Shown here: one piece after another, positions 47,563 through 57,593 of the stretch
How positions within the stretch are numbered: position 1 is the first letter of the stretch
Layout: every line of letters starts with the position of its first letter
Assembly: GCA_020912385.1 (NCBI GenBank)
Contig: CP087215.1
Span: 2,170,001-2,234,000 of the forward strand
Direction of reading: 5' to 3'
Source: Neofusicoccum parvum
Taxonomy: Eukaryota; Ascomycota; Dothideomycetes; Botryosphaeriales; Botryosphaeriaceae
Length of the DNA stretch: 64,000 bases
The notes under the pieces: model-generated
The model's input: the letters and a program-made list of their open reading frames with translations, nothing else
What the model was told of the DNA's origin: nothing
Database searches by the model: none
Made by a program: the position numbers and the translations under genes

Positions 47563-50009
47563 GGTGGATGTTATGGCCGGTTGTGGAGCGGAGTGTCGAG
47601 TGAATCAGTGGCAGGGGAAGTTGGATGAACGAATGACACCCGGTCTGCTCTTTATAGGAGCGGCTCTGCTGATACATGAGACGCTTGGCTGGTACGTGTA
47701 TATGAATACGAGTCTATAGTGGTTGATCAGCCCCCGAGTAGTGCTAATGTCTTGCCTGATTTAAGCGGTGCGCGTAAGCTGGTGGTTTGTGCGGGCTGTC
47801 AGGCCCCCGAGTTTTAACCTGTAGAAGGGAAATCGAAGCGCTTGAGGTCGCCTCGAATCCCAGCATTGCCTCTGATTTCTTTTCGAAGTTGTTTGAGTCA
47901 TGCGGGTGGCTTTTGGTGGCTGGTGACTTCGTACTCGGATATGCAAGATCGGAGAGCTAATCGGTTGGTCTAAGTTACTCGACGAAACCTTCATGAAGCT
48001 CTACCATCCGCAACGAATAATCTCCTCGATCGATAGATAACGCAGAATCTTTCCTTACATGCCCAACTACTAAAAGGGCTGAGCCAGAAGTGTGGCCGAG
48101 CCACGGCGGTGGTTTTGGTTGTATCAGTAATCAGTACAAGATAGCCGACAGGTTCTACTTCCAGCGCGCCGGAAATTCTTGCCTCAAAAAGCATGGACAC
48201 GTCTACATCACATCTCAGCCATCTTTTCGTCCACTCCAAATTGGAGTCATCCCAAGTCCGAGTGTGAAAACAACCTTTCAGGACATGGCCGAGGGCAGTC
48301 AGAGAGCTAATATGTCGTCCTTCCGAACCGCTCAGAGTAATCCAGCCAGCTCCCCCCCCATCGTATAACGTCCATTTAAGCTCACGGCAGCAATAGCCCG
48401 ATAGCGTGCTTCTCAGACAAGTTCATACGTAGCAATCTGGGGACCTACCCTTTGGAAGAGAATGGGGAAATCTTTTCCGCTGAAACTCGGAGGCTTCCGC
48501 TTTGCCTCGGACAGAAAGCGAGCCCGAATCCGACGGGATAAACCCACCCGAAAGCGTCCCACAACTTTATTTGGACCTCATGCTGTCGGTATCTGTTCCT
48601 TGTTGCTGCTGCGCCAATTGCACAGCTTTCCGATGCTCTCTGTCGACGTTGACGGCCAGCGGGCGTGTTTCCCGTGTTTGTTTAGTATCTGGAGAAGGCG
48701 GCCGGTGCCAAGACCTGCGAACAAAAAGGGCGAACAGCGTTCCTCGCCGAACAGCGACCTCCACGCTTGAGCCCTGTTCGTTTTGCGATTAATTCGCTCA
48801 AGCTACGCGAAGCATCAGACAAAAGCTTAGCCTTCAACCGAAAAGTCTTCTCACACGATGGTACCAACGCCAGCAGGAGGAAATCGCACGCCGAGAGTCA
48901 GTAAAAAAAAAAGCAAGGGAATCTCTATTTGAAGAAGAACGGGGGTGATTAAGCAGTGGGACACGCAGCTGATGCGAGTGGCTGTGTTCTGTCTGGGTCT
49001 TCTTCACTCACAGGCTTTCGCCAAAATGCTAGGGGTTGGACGACACAAGGAACAACGAGCAGCGTCCACTCAGATTTGGCTCCTGCATCCGCTGAGCAAA
49101 TTTGACCGTCCGAAAGAACGCCAACCTCAAGTTTCCGGCTGCGAAGACCGGGTAACGTCGCAGCTCTGGGGACTGTTTACTAAGATTTCGAGACCGGCAA
49201 ATCCACGTTCCCCGAAAACACCGAAGGATCCGACAGGCCCCAACGTCGCTGTCAGTGTGGAGACCCCCCCGATCTCAAACATCCGTACACGATCCTGGCG
49301 GACGGCAGCAGATCGGATACGAGAACTTCCCTCCAGGAAATGATTCGATGGCAAATGTTGATGGCTTTTCGCAGACCAGAGGCAGCGGCGTCCAACGAAT
49401 GCCGCTTTGCCTCCAAGGGTACGTACACTCAACGCAACCATCTCATGCCGGACCGTCTCTAACGCCTACGCATCAGGATTGACAGGCATCAGCAAGTGTC
49501 TTTGTGTCGATTGTATGCCTGCAGAGCAAGGCAGCCATGCCGCAGACGAGCGACAAGGCACATGGCAGCAAAAGCATCGAGTGGCAGGACCCACCCACGC
49601 CCAGTCTGCGGTCTTCTGCGCCATGCCCGTCCTGCAGCAGCAGCAGCATTCTTGCAGCCCCGGAGACGCCACAGGGTGCTGCCGCATTGTTGACTTTCGA
49701 TCGGCTAAACGCTTAGGCGGTCGCCTGCCGGCGTAGCCCCGTCTCAAATCCGGTCCGTTAGTGCGACTCAGGGTGCGAATCATCTGCGGTGACGCCGCTG
49801 AGGAGCCCAAACAGGGAACGGCGTCGCGAAAAGTGTCGGAAACCCGGATTTGCATCACGTGTGCTTCGCATGGTCCTCACTCAAGGGGGCTTAGCCCGGT
49901 CCGCACGTGACGGCCGCAAACCTTCACCCCGTGGCAGCACAGCGCGCGCAACTGCGTATACCGTACAACTCGGACAGGCCTGGGTTGCAGAGCCCGTCGC
50001 CCCAGGGCC
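47563..50009. other. 2.4 kb intergenic, no gene recognised
   Basis: Many overlapping short frames on both strands between 48,090 and 49,880, none with a domain, signal peptide or convincing introns. A short direct repeat CCCCCGAGT occurs twice (about 47731 and 47804). The region after 49,700 is GC-rich and is likely promoter of the zinc-cluster gene. Confidence 0.6.
47651..47656 (-). promoter_or_regulatory. TATA box of small secreted protein gene
   Basis: On the minus strand this reads TATAAA in the context CCTATAAAGAGC, about 90 bases before the ATG at 47562. Its clean match and spacing suggest a strongly regulated promoter. Confidence 0.6.
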
Positions 50010-51224
50010 ATGTCCACGCGGAAACCGCACACCAAGTCGCGGCGGGGGTGTGCCGAGTGCAAGCGGCGGCACAACAAGGTAAGCCAGCAGCATGGAGCCC
50101 CGTCGTCCAGCCCAATTGCTGATCTCACACGCCTCCCTCCGCAGTGTGACGAGGTTCATCCGACCTGCTCCAGCTGCAGGCGCCTCGGCGTGTCCTGCGT
50201 GTGGCCCGACGTCGTCCAGCCGGCGGGCTGCACGCACGCGAACCGCAGCGCCGCCGCCGCGCCGTCGAAGAAGCGGCGCGCATCGCAGTACCTGCAGGGC
50301 CTCGAGGACATCAACCGCAAGCTGCCGTGGCCGTGCCTGGACGACGCCGCCGGGCCGGCCTTCACGGCCGAGGACATGCAGCTGCTGCACCAGTACTCGA
50401 CCACGACCCACGCCACCTTCGACACCGCGCCGGCGCAGTTCCCGCTGTGGCAGCACGCCGTGGTGCGCATCGGCTTCGCGCACCGCTTCGTGCTGCGCGG
50501 CGTGCTGGCGCTGTCGGCGCTGCACCTGGCGGCCGCCGCCGACGCCAGCGAGCGCCGCCGCGCCTCCTGGATCGCCTCGTCGTCGGTCAACTTCAACGTC
50601 GCGCTGCAGGAGTTCCGCGGCGTGCTCGAGGCCGGCGTCACCGCCGCCAACTGCCCCGCCGTCTTCCTGTTCTCGACCACCGTCGCCGTGCACGCCATGG
50701 CCATCGGCCAGGTCCAGCACGCCGTCGACCCCGTCGCCGACATGGTCCAGTGCATGCAGATGAGCCGCGGCGTCACCACCATCGTGCGCCCCTTCTGGGA
50801 CGCCCTGCTGGCCTCCGACGTCGAGCCGCTGGTGTCCAACGCGCTGCCCAGCGGCGCCCGCGGCTGCGCAGACGACATACTGCGGCTGAAGGAGCTGGTG
50901 GCCGCCGGCGACTGGGCCGACGGCGAGGATACGGTGTACGGCGAGGTGATTGACCATCTAGTCCAGGTGGCCCGCGAGGCGAGAGGCCGCCCTTCCGGGT
51001 CGCCCGTGGCGTGCATGGTGTTCAGCTGGCCGGCCTTGATACCCGATGCGTTTTTGGGTTTTCTTAGCGAGAGGCGCCCGGTTGCCATGGTCATACTGTT
51101 GCACTTCACGGCTTTCATGCAGGAAAGCGCCGATTTGTGGTGGCTCTGTCGGTGGCACAAGCGCGTCAAGGAGTGCGTAGAGATCTCGTTACCCCCAGAT
51201 TTATTCAAGTGGATTCCAGAGTGA
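50010..51224 (+). CDS. Zn(II)2Cys6 transcription factor, UPC2-like
   Basis: Two exons: 50010-50078 and 50145-51224. The 66-nt intron (GTAAGC...CGCAG) is in frame and stop-free, so plain translation reads through it and splits the zinc cluster. Spliced, the protein has 382 residues. The cluster is RRGCAECKRRHNKCDEVHPTC with cysteines 14, 17, 24, 31, 34 and 41. A basic linker (SKKRRASQYL) follows. LLHQYSTTTHATF and HRFVLRGVLALSALHLA match the ligand-binding region of the sterol-uptake-control (UPC2) type family. The body is strongly GC-rich. It probably regulates transcription in the nucleus; target genes are unknown, and its cluster position gives no clear hint. Confidence 0.85.
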   Translation: MSTRKPHTKSRRGCAECKRRHNKVSQQHGAPSSSPIADLTRLPPQCDEVHPTCSSCRRLGVSCVWPDVVQPAGCTHANRSAAAAPSKKRRASQYLQGLEDINRKLPWPCLDDAAGPAFTAEDMQLLHQYSTTTHATFDTAPAQFPLWQHAVVRIGFAHRFVLRGVLALSALHLAAAADASERRRASWIASSSVNFNVALQEFRGVLEAGVTAANCPAVFLFSTTVAVHAMAIGQVQHAVDPVADMVQCMQMSRGVTTIVRPFWDALLASDVEPLVSNALPSGARGCADDILRLKELVAAGDWADGEDTVYGEVIDHLVQVAREARGRPSGSPVACMVFSWPALIPDAFLGFLSERRPVAMVILLHFTAFMQESADLWWLCRWHKRVKECVEISLPPDLFKWIPE

Positions 51225-51441
51225 GAGCATAGTCAACGCATATTCTGGCGGAATTCCCCATCTCAAAAGCCATGATCAACACGGCAAGAGTATTTCTAGT
51301 CCAGCTCTGCCCAGGGTCTTCATGAGAGACTTCTCTCGGATTTTGTGTGAGCACTCCAACTCAAACGGCTGCGGTCGCGTAGTGGGTGCTCGTGGGTCGT
51401 GCTTATGGTCCAACTGCCCACAAGCCAATTGGAGAGCTCAC

Positions 51442-51560
51442 ATTACGCGTAATACGCTATACGGGATACGGTGTACGCGAAGAGTGTCCACTTACGTAGC
51501 TCTCCGCTCTGTTGTATAATTCACGGTACCTTGTGCGCTGTACGCAATACGTTGTACGTT
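51442..51560. repeat. TACG-rich imperfect repeat block with palindrome
   Basis: Opens with the perfect 12-bp palindrome ATTACGCGTAAT (51442-51453), followed by scattered near-copies of ATACGCTATACG, ATACGGTGTACGC, GTACGCAATACG and GTTGTACG. No coding content. It could be a decayed short-unit repeat. Confidence 0.4.
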
Positions 51561-52339
51561 GAAGGTGACAGGGTGTGCAGAACACTGTCACTTAGAGCGC
51601 TTGTGGCATGCAAGGGACTTTGAGACGATTGCTACCGAGCTACTAGATAACCTTCATCTACCACTTTTCAGCCATTCTATCAAGTTCACAGGCTTGCTGT
51701 TCCATCTCCTATATGATTTTCACATGCTAGATTGCTTGGACACGTTGGCATGCTGTCTTCTTGTTGCATCTTACTGCTTATTCTTTTTCTAATGGTACGG
51801 TATCAGAAGCAGGGGGAAATCCGGATAGCTCATCCGTTTCAAGTGTACTCGTTCAATTAGTGTCAGCCGCTCAGCCTTGTCAAACGTATAACAGTTCTCG
51901 TAGGAAAAGAGATTTAGTCGGAGCGACGGGTAGACAGACGGCAGTGCGTTAAAGTATGGAACCATAATTGTGAACGTTTCATGCAGGGAAGGAGTGCGTA
52001 TCCCGTTTCAATGCCGGATTCTACCGCAGGAACATAGTTCCGGCAGAAAAGCCGCTTTGCCCAGCTTGAAGGGCCCACACGGAGTGTCAGAACAATGAAC
52101 ACACGGCATTGCTTCACACACTATACCTTTCTTGCGGTCCATTTTCTCTACTCTAAACAAATATTACTCTTTCTCACGATCCCGGTCCTTTGGCTCCCAC
52201 CTCCAACACAGTCACTACTCCTTGGCCTCAACCCCAAGGACACTTACCACCTCTTGGCAGGAGCATAGCAGTGGCAGATACGCCTTAGCCAGGACACCTT
52301 AGAGATGTCCTCCGGCCTATCTCAGCTCGTTCCCAATGG

Positions 52340-52346
52340 TATAAAA
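52340..52346 (+). promoter_or_regulatory. TATA box upstream of LPMO relic
   Basis: TATAAAA about 135 bases before the position of the lost start codon (52476). Its survival suggests that the gene decayed recently or that transcription persists. Confidence 0.45.
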
Positions 52347-52360
52347 GTACCGTTCACGAT

Positions 52361-52388
52361 GATGCTGATACCGATCATGATCAGCATC
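52361..52388. repeat. Inverted repeat near LPMO relic promoter
   Basis: GATGCTGAT (52361-52369) and ATCAGCATC (52380-52388) are perfect inverted copies of 9 bases separated by 10 bases. It could be a dimeric regulator site or chance. Confidence 0.4.
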
Positions 52389-52475
52389 GTTCATTCATCA
52401 GTCCTTCGCTTCGATCATTCCAACCAGCCGATCTCTTGACGCGAGCCTTCGATTCACACAAGCCCCCTTCCTAAA

Positions 52476-53105
52476 ACGAAGCCAGCCAACTCCATCCTCG
52501 CACTGGCGATCGCCGCCACGGCGCCCCTCACCAACGCCCACTACACCTTCTCCCAGCTAGTCGGCAACAGCGCCGCCGTCAGCACCGACCAGGAGCACAC
52601 CCGCGAGCACACGCGCACCTCCACGCCGACCAAAGGCACTGCCACGCTCTCCGCCGACCTCCGCCGCAACCGCAGCGCGGCCAGCGGCGCCCCGACGCCA
52701 GCACACACGATAAAAGCGGGCGACGCGGAGGCACGGGGACGCAGCAGATGCAGGCGTACACATCGCCAGCGGCGGGCGGCGACGCGGCCGCGCACGACGG
52801 GTCGAGGCGCGTGGCTCAAGGCGTTCGCGGGCCTGCTGTGCGGCGCCGGCCACGCCGCCTGGCGCACGCACGGCGCGGACCGCATCGCGTTCGCCGTGCC
52901 CGGCCGCTCGCCCGAGGGCCAGTACCGCGTGCGTGCGGCCGAGGCTGGGTTCTGCTGCGCGTGTGCGCGGGTCGAGGTCGAGGCGGATGTGTCTGCGTCG
53001 GCGGTCGGGATGCCGGGCGTGTGTGTACTGGATGGTGCGGCGGTCGGGTTTGGCGTCTGGGGCGGCGGAGACTGTGGCTGCTGTGAGGGCGTGATCAGGG
53101 GTTGA
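52476..53105 (+). pseudogene. Broken AA9 lytic polysaccharide monooxygenase
   Basis: Translation from 52476 gives a signal-peptide-like start (NSILALAIAATAPLTNA) then HYTFSQLVG, where His would be the copper-binding N-terminal residue of an AA9 enzyme. Further on, SADLRRN stands where AA9 has a DxRCN-type cysteine, and GAWLKAF and GRSPEGQYRVR match the C-terminal half. Damage is clear: the initiator position reads ACG, not ATG; the HPGP segment with the second copper histidine is missing after IKAGDA; the central part (QAYTSPAAGGDAAAHDGS) is in another frame (52748 on), so at least two frameshifts exist; and the axial Tyr region near the end is not recognisable. Reading frame +1 is free of stops despite this. 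Confidence 0.7.
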
Positions 53106-54190
53106 GTGGTGGCGCTGGAGCTACTTCAAGCTGGTGAAGTGTTTTTTTCAGATACTTGTGGATATGTCGGCTGTTTTTCATGAGCCTGGGACCCTCTTTC
53201 GCCTTTGACTAATTCTTCCTTTCTTGTGTGTTCTAGTCAGAGCAAGTCTCTGGGGAAATTTTCTGGCGTGGCAACGGCTAACCATTTTGATCCGAACAAC
53301 CAACTTCTTTAGGTGATTGGCATTGAATCGAGCGTATCAGACCTGTAAGGCTTTGCTTGAGGAACGAATCGATGAATCTACGAAAAGAAAGAATCCGCTG
53401 GAAGCGACTGGTTCGACCGCTGTTCCCTTGAGTGCGTGACTCAAATATCATAAGCTATTGGAACGATGCTAATTCGCTTGCAGGGCCGCGTAAGTGATCC
53501 GACACCTGAATGTGATGATGACTGGTATCTTCAGCCTCGCGACGACACATCTACGTCAACTGCCAAGTGGACTGGTTCTGTTGGGATGAATGATTGACAA
53601 TTGCCAAGAGAAGGCGACGAATAAATGCTCCTGTCAGAACTTGGTTGCGAGGAATGGCTATTGCTGGCGAAGGGCAAACATGCGCTTGTGAAGAGATTGC
53701 ATTGAAAAATCAAGCATAGTGACCCAATCCTTGAAAGGATGCAGAAATCATGTCTCACTACATCATTTGTAAGGATACAGAACATGTCGAATAAAGGCTT
53801 CCACTGCATGTTAACCTTGCCTTCATGTGAAATTCCGAGGGACTGCACGAGGGGGGCGCTCTTTGCTTACTGACCGAGACTCTGTTTCTTACGCCCGGTT
53901 TCCTAGAGCCGGCAGCCCGATCTGAGGCTGTAGCTCTCTTTGGTAGGTTGGGTCGCCCAATAGAGATGCTACATTACCTGATTGGACGCTTCCAATCTGC
54001 TGTCAGCTTATTGTGTTGCAGGCGGCAAGGTGATTTGCGCATATTCAGCCTCACGAAGACAGGGCTGTTTGCGCCCGAACATTGAAGGAATTTCTTTTTA
54101 TTATACAAGGAACAGTCGAGTCAGAATGAGTATTTGTTTTTCTCGCTTCAACATCAACCTACTACCACGAAACTGCACAGCGACATCAAG
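53106..54190. other. Intergenic, no gene recognised
   Basis: No supported gene in 1.1 kb. A minus frame of 105 codons at 53531-53848 lacks features. Sequence just before 54191 is promoter and leader of the next gene. Confidence 0.6.
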
Positions 54191-55037
54191 ATGCTCGCAC
54201 CCATCCTCCTTTTAGTTACTGAGGCTTTCTCTTCATGCTTCCTCCCGAACGGAACGGACCGCAATTCCATCTACAACTCCACCGACAACTCCACCGCGTA
54301 TCTGCCATGTCACACAGTTCCCGACGGCGAGGCTTCGATGTGCTGCCGCCTGGGCGACGCTGATCCGGACACGTGCCGCCACGACGGGCTGTGTCAAGGC
54401 GACGCCGGCTGGTATTGGCGCGAGTCCTGCACCGACAACACCTGGCAGGCAAAAGGTTGCGTGAAGCTGTGTATCGACGGAGCCATGGGGAACGACGACG
54501 TGAGACTCAAGCAATGCGACGATGGGAGCTGGTGCTGCGATCAGCACGGCGACGGCTTCGGCGATGAATGCTGCAGCAGGAACCAGGGCAAGTGGGTCAA
54601 TGAAGATGGAGAGGTGATGAACACGAAGCCGGCATCTTCGACTGTGGCAGCCAGAACGACGTCCGTGTCGTCTTCCGACATAGGTATGCCCGTCCGCAGC
54701 GTTACCCGGCATTGCTAATATACGTTAAGGAGCAGCGACGCTACAAGGATCAAATACACCTACTTCGCCATCTTCTTCAAGTCATACCAATACTGGCGCG
54801 ATTGTTGGTGGAGTGGTAGGTGGTGTTGGCGGAGCAGTGTTGATCATTGCCGCCGCAGGATTCTTTCTTTACAGATCACGCAGAGCTCGCGAGGATGCAC
54901 CACCGGTGGAGATGGAGCACCACCTGGTATCAGAACCAGTAGAAGATACCCCAGTCAGACGTTCTCGGACGGTGCGCCACGAGTTGCCAGGCCCGGGTAA
55001 CCGCGAGAGGACTCAGCGGCCAGGTGCAAGGTGGTAA
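54191..55037 (+). CDS. Cysteine-rich single-pass membrane protein, receptor-like
   Basis: Two exons: 54191-54683 and 54730-55037, with a 46-nt intron (branch TGCTAAT) and agreeing phases, giving 266 residues. Signal peptide at 1-15 (MLAPILLLVTEAFS). The ectodomain to about 150 has many cysteines with CCRLGDADPDTCRHDGLC, YWRESCTD and CDDGSWCC, a pattern common in fungal surface proteins of unknown function. A Ser/Thr-rich stalk (about 150-186) leads to one transmembrane helix with Gly-rich start (about 188-212), then an RSRR stop-transfer and a short acidic/basic cytosolic tail. The layout resembles wall-stress or mid2-like sensors, but I see no WSC domain. An ATG at 54134 is in frame, but the signal peptide favours 54191. 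Confidence 0.82.
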
Positions 55038-55171
55038 TCTAACTTGAGGGAAGGATGAGGATAGACACGGACTGGCGTTGGCCGTTCAAAGGTGGGAATC
55101 TATTCAACCGAGCACACATAGTTCTCTAGACGCCAGCAAACAAGCTTCCATCAGTTATTCCTTGGACAAAG

Positions 55172-56822
55172 TTATGGTATAGTTGAGTATGTAGCTGCGT
55201 CTTTGCTTATCGCCCAGATCTCAACCTGATCAATTCTGGGTAGCTGCGTCTCATAGGCCAGCTGATCTGCAACATGATGCGAGAGCCTCGCTCTCCGCAA
55301 TCCATCTTCCAGCTTTAAACTCGTCATCGTAGTCTCAGAAGTGAAGCTGACAGTCCACTCGCAATCCTCCCTCTCAACTTCGCAGTGGGACTTGGGTGAG
55401 CCGAATACGCTGTGGACAGGGGAGAGTTCAAAAACGCGGCCGAGACGTTCTCGCCCTTCCTCTGGCGCTATGACAACACCGACTACTATATCGTCTGAAG
55501 TATCCGATGCGGTCTTTAGGAGTAAGAGTCGCCGGCCCTCTAGGTCATCTGTGGCGAGGGCAAGAAAATCACCTTGCTGGGTCGCCGGGCCGGAATACAG
55601 CGTCGACAAATATTTGGATTCGAGCATAAAAGGAAGGAAGCTGGCAAGCTGGTGGATCAAAGGTAACGTCAAGATGTGACCAGGAGGTTGAACAAAAGGT
55701 GTGTTGGCATTCGCAGCTTGACAAAGGGAAGCGGGCTTCAGAAAGAGGTCATTTAGCGGGCTGAAGGCTCTGGCGTACACGGTGGGCTGTTGAAATTGAT
55801 CAGCTACTGATGGTTCCTTGGGGTCTTGATCTTCGACACATACCAGCTGTTCTGTAATCAAGGAGACAAAGTCATGGTATGCTACATGCGAATCGCCGAA
55901 TCGGGCCATGATGCAAGATACGACGCGATCCACGCCAGACTGACAAGCAACTAGGCCGGCGGGCCCGGTGCCGAGGATTTTCGGTTGCTGGATCACAAGC
56001 AGGAGGCGGATCAGAGGACGCAGTACCGCCTGGGGCACATGGCCGCCCACGCTGTCGGAACGAGGAGAGGGGAGGTGAGATGGATCGGGCAGAACGGAAC
56101 GAGGCTTGATGACTTTTGGATTCTCTAGATTGATAGCGTCATCATCTACACGAAAGGTGTCCAGCATAGTGATGACGTCTTCTCGTTCGTCCACCGACGA
56201 GTCTACGGCATCGGAAACATCGGGGCGGTCCCGCATGCACTGAAACAGCAGGCGAGTGTGTCTCTTTGTGACCTGGGCATACCTGTCGGCCTTAGTCTTG
56301 GCACGGATCAAAATCCATAAGGACCGCCGATAGAGGCCGGTGAGATGAGCGAGCCCGACAACGAAACAGTCGAAGGTCAGCATGTCTCCACAGGCCTGTT
56401 GGTGGTAGGGATAGCTGCCAAGGCGAAGCAGGAGACGGAAGAGAATTGGGCCAGCGTCAAGGAGCTCAGGAGGGGCGAGCAGAGAAAGCTGGTGCAAGAA
56501 GACGGACTCGGTCCAGTCTGGCGGAGTCAGTCGGCATGCATGCGCAAGGCTGGCGGCAGGCTTACAGGGATTTGCTGGGCCAGGGACGCAGTGGGCATCG
56601 AAGAGCGGGCGGAGGAAATGGTCGAAAGTGAAGACAGGGTTTGGAGGAAGGAAGACGGTGTAGCAGTTCTCGATGACCACGGCGGCATATCGGCGGAGAA
56701 GGGCGTCTGGCCAGGGTTAGCGCACGGGCGGCGAGCGAGGCGGAGGACTTGCCCAGGGGCGGAGGGGTCTCGGGGTCGGGGAGGGATTCGGCCTTGGCCA
56801 AGGCGGACTGCGAGGAGCCCAT
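55172..56822 (-). CDS. TLDc-domain protein, RTC5-like; 5' end unresolved
   Basis: The main frame runs from about 56713 down to 55172 (about 500 residues). It has an N-terminal helical region (DAGPILFRLLLRLGSYPYH, LTFDCFVVGLAHLTGLY) and a C-terminal TLDc-like region (LPLIHQLASFLPFML, GRVFELSPVHSVFG, final VEIWAIS). Order and lengths resemble fungal restriction-of-telomere-capping protein 5. No ATG exists at the start of that frame. An upstream ATG at 56822 gives MGSSQS, an N-myristoylation-like start, in another frame. A CTAAC...CCAG acceptor at about 56714 fits the join, but no donor of the right phase leaves an intron of normal length. A frameshift, an atypical donor or a sequencing error is possible. 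Family identity is moderately sure. Confidence 0.6.
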
Positions 56823-56877
56823 GGCGGAGGAGAGGGCGCGTGCAGCAGGCAATGAGAGGCTGGGGTGCAGTGGAGCT

Positions 56878-57348
56878 TTATTCGGGCTGCACGTCTACGC
56901 GGCGCAGGCGCTGCACGGCGCCCAGCAGGCAGCCGGCAGCGGCGCAGCGCACGGCCCACGCGGCGCAGGCGCGCAGCTGCGAGGCGGGCAGGAGCACCCC
57001 GGCCTGGCCCCAGCAGAGCACCACCACCACCCCCGCCAGCGCCTGCGCCTGCGTCCCCGCCGCGAGCGCCAGCCCCGCCACGAGCACCGCCATGACGCAG
57101 CCGCTGTGCCGCGCGGCTGCAGCGCGCTCCACTGGCACGTTGGCCTGCGCGAGATTGACCATGAGCGGCGCCGTGGGCAGGAACACGGCCAGCCAGCACG
57201 CGCCGTCGAGCACCCGCGTTGTCGGCGACGCGCCCACCAGCCCGCCCATCGGCGCCAGCCCGCGCAGCTGCCACAGCGCCGCCATGGCCGCGGGGACCAT
57301 CAGCAGCCGCAGCGAGAGGACGGCCTTGCTCAGCGTCGTGGGGATCAT
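56878..57348 (-). CDS. Small multi-pass membrane protein, unknown function
   Basis: A single-exon frame of 156 residues from ATG at 57348. Hydrophobic segments lie at about 9-28, 46-66, 82-98, 103-121 and 125-145, so four or five transmembrane helices fill most of the protein. Many are Ala/Leu/Val/Cys rich, with a short Arg/Val-rich C-terminus. A TATATA box lies 83 bases upstream. Its tail-to-tail neighbour begins near 56822 on the same strand. I cannot place it in a family. It is compact and could be a DUF4149-like or Pth11-unrelated membrane protein; no assignment is made. Confidence 0.6.
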   Translation of the reverse strand: MIPTTLSKAVLSLRLLMVPAAMAALWQLRGLAPMGGLVGASPTTRVLDGACWLAVFLPTAPLMVNLAQANVPVERAAAARHSGCVMAVLVAGLALAAGTQAQALAGVVVVLCWGQAGVLLPASQLRACAAWAVRCAAAGCLLGAVQRLRRVDVQPE

Positions 57349-57430
57349 GGCGAATGGAGCGTGGAGAGCGGAGAGTGGAGAGAACGGAGAAGAGGCGTGG
57401 TTGTCAGACAGTGAGCTACGTAATTGCGCA

Positions 57431-57436
57431 TATATA
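57431..57436 (-). promoter_or_regulatory. TATA box of multi-pass membrane protein gene
   Basis: TATATA on the minus strand (context GTATATATGCGC), 83 bases before the ATG at 57348. Confidence 0.5.
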
Positions 57437-57593
57437 CACCGTCCAACACCACCGTCGTCCACGCCGCCAACGCCGCAGTCCCGCATCGCCCCTCGCCGCA
57501 GTCCAACACCGCCAGCCTCCAGCCGCCCGCCGCCAGCGCGCCCCGCTTTCCAACGTGCCGACCCGCACGCCGACCTGCGCCGCTCCCGCCAGC

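Larger units (their letters stand above)
51225..52475. other. Intergenic, unusual TACG-rich block
   Basis: No supported gene. Contains a TACGC-rich block (51442-51560), an AT-rich stretch near 51,650-51,800, and the promoter of the lytic polysaccharide monooxygenase relic. Confidence 0.6.

Noticed and set aside
49881..50957. 358-codon minus frame
   Set aside because: Antisense to the zinc-cluster gene; Gly/Val/His/Ala low complexity, no domain.
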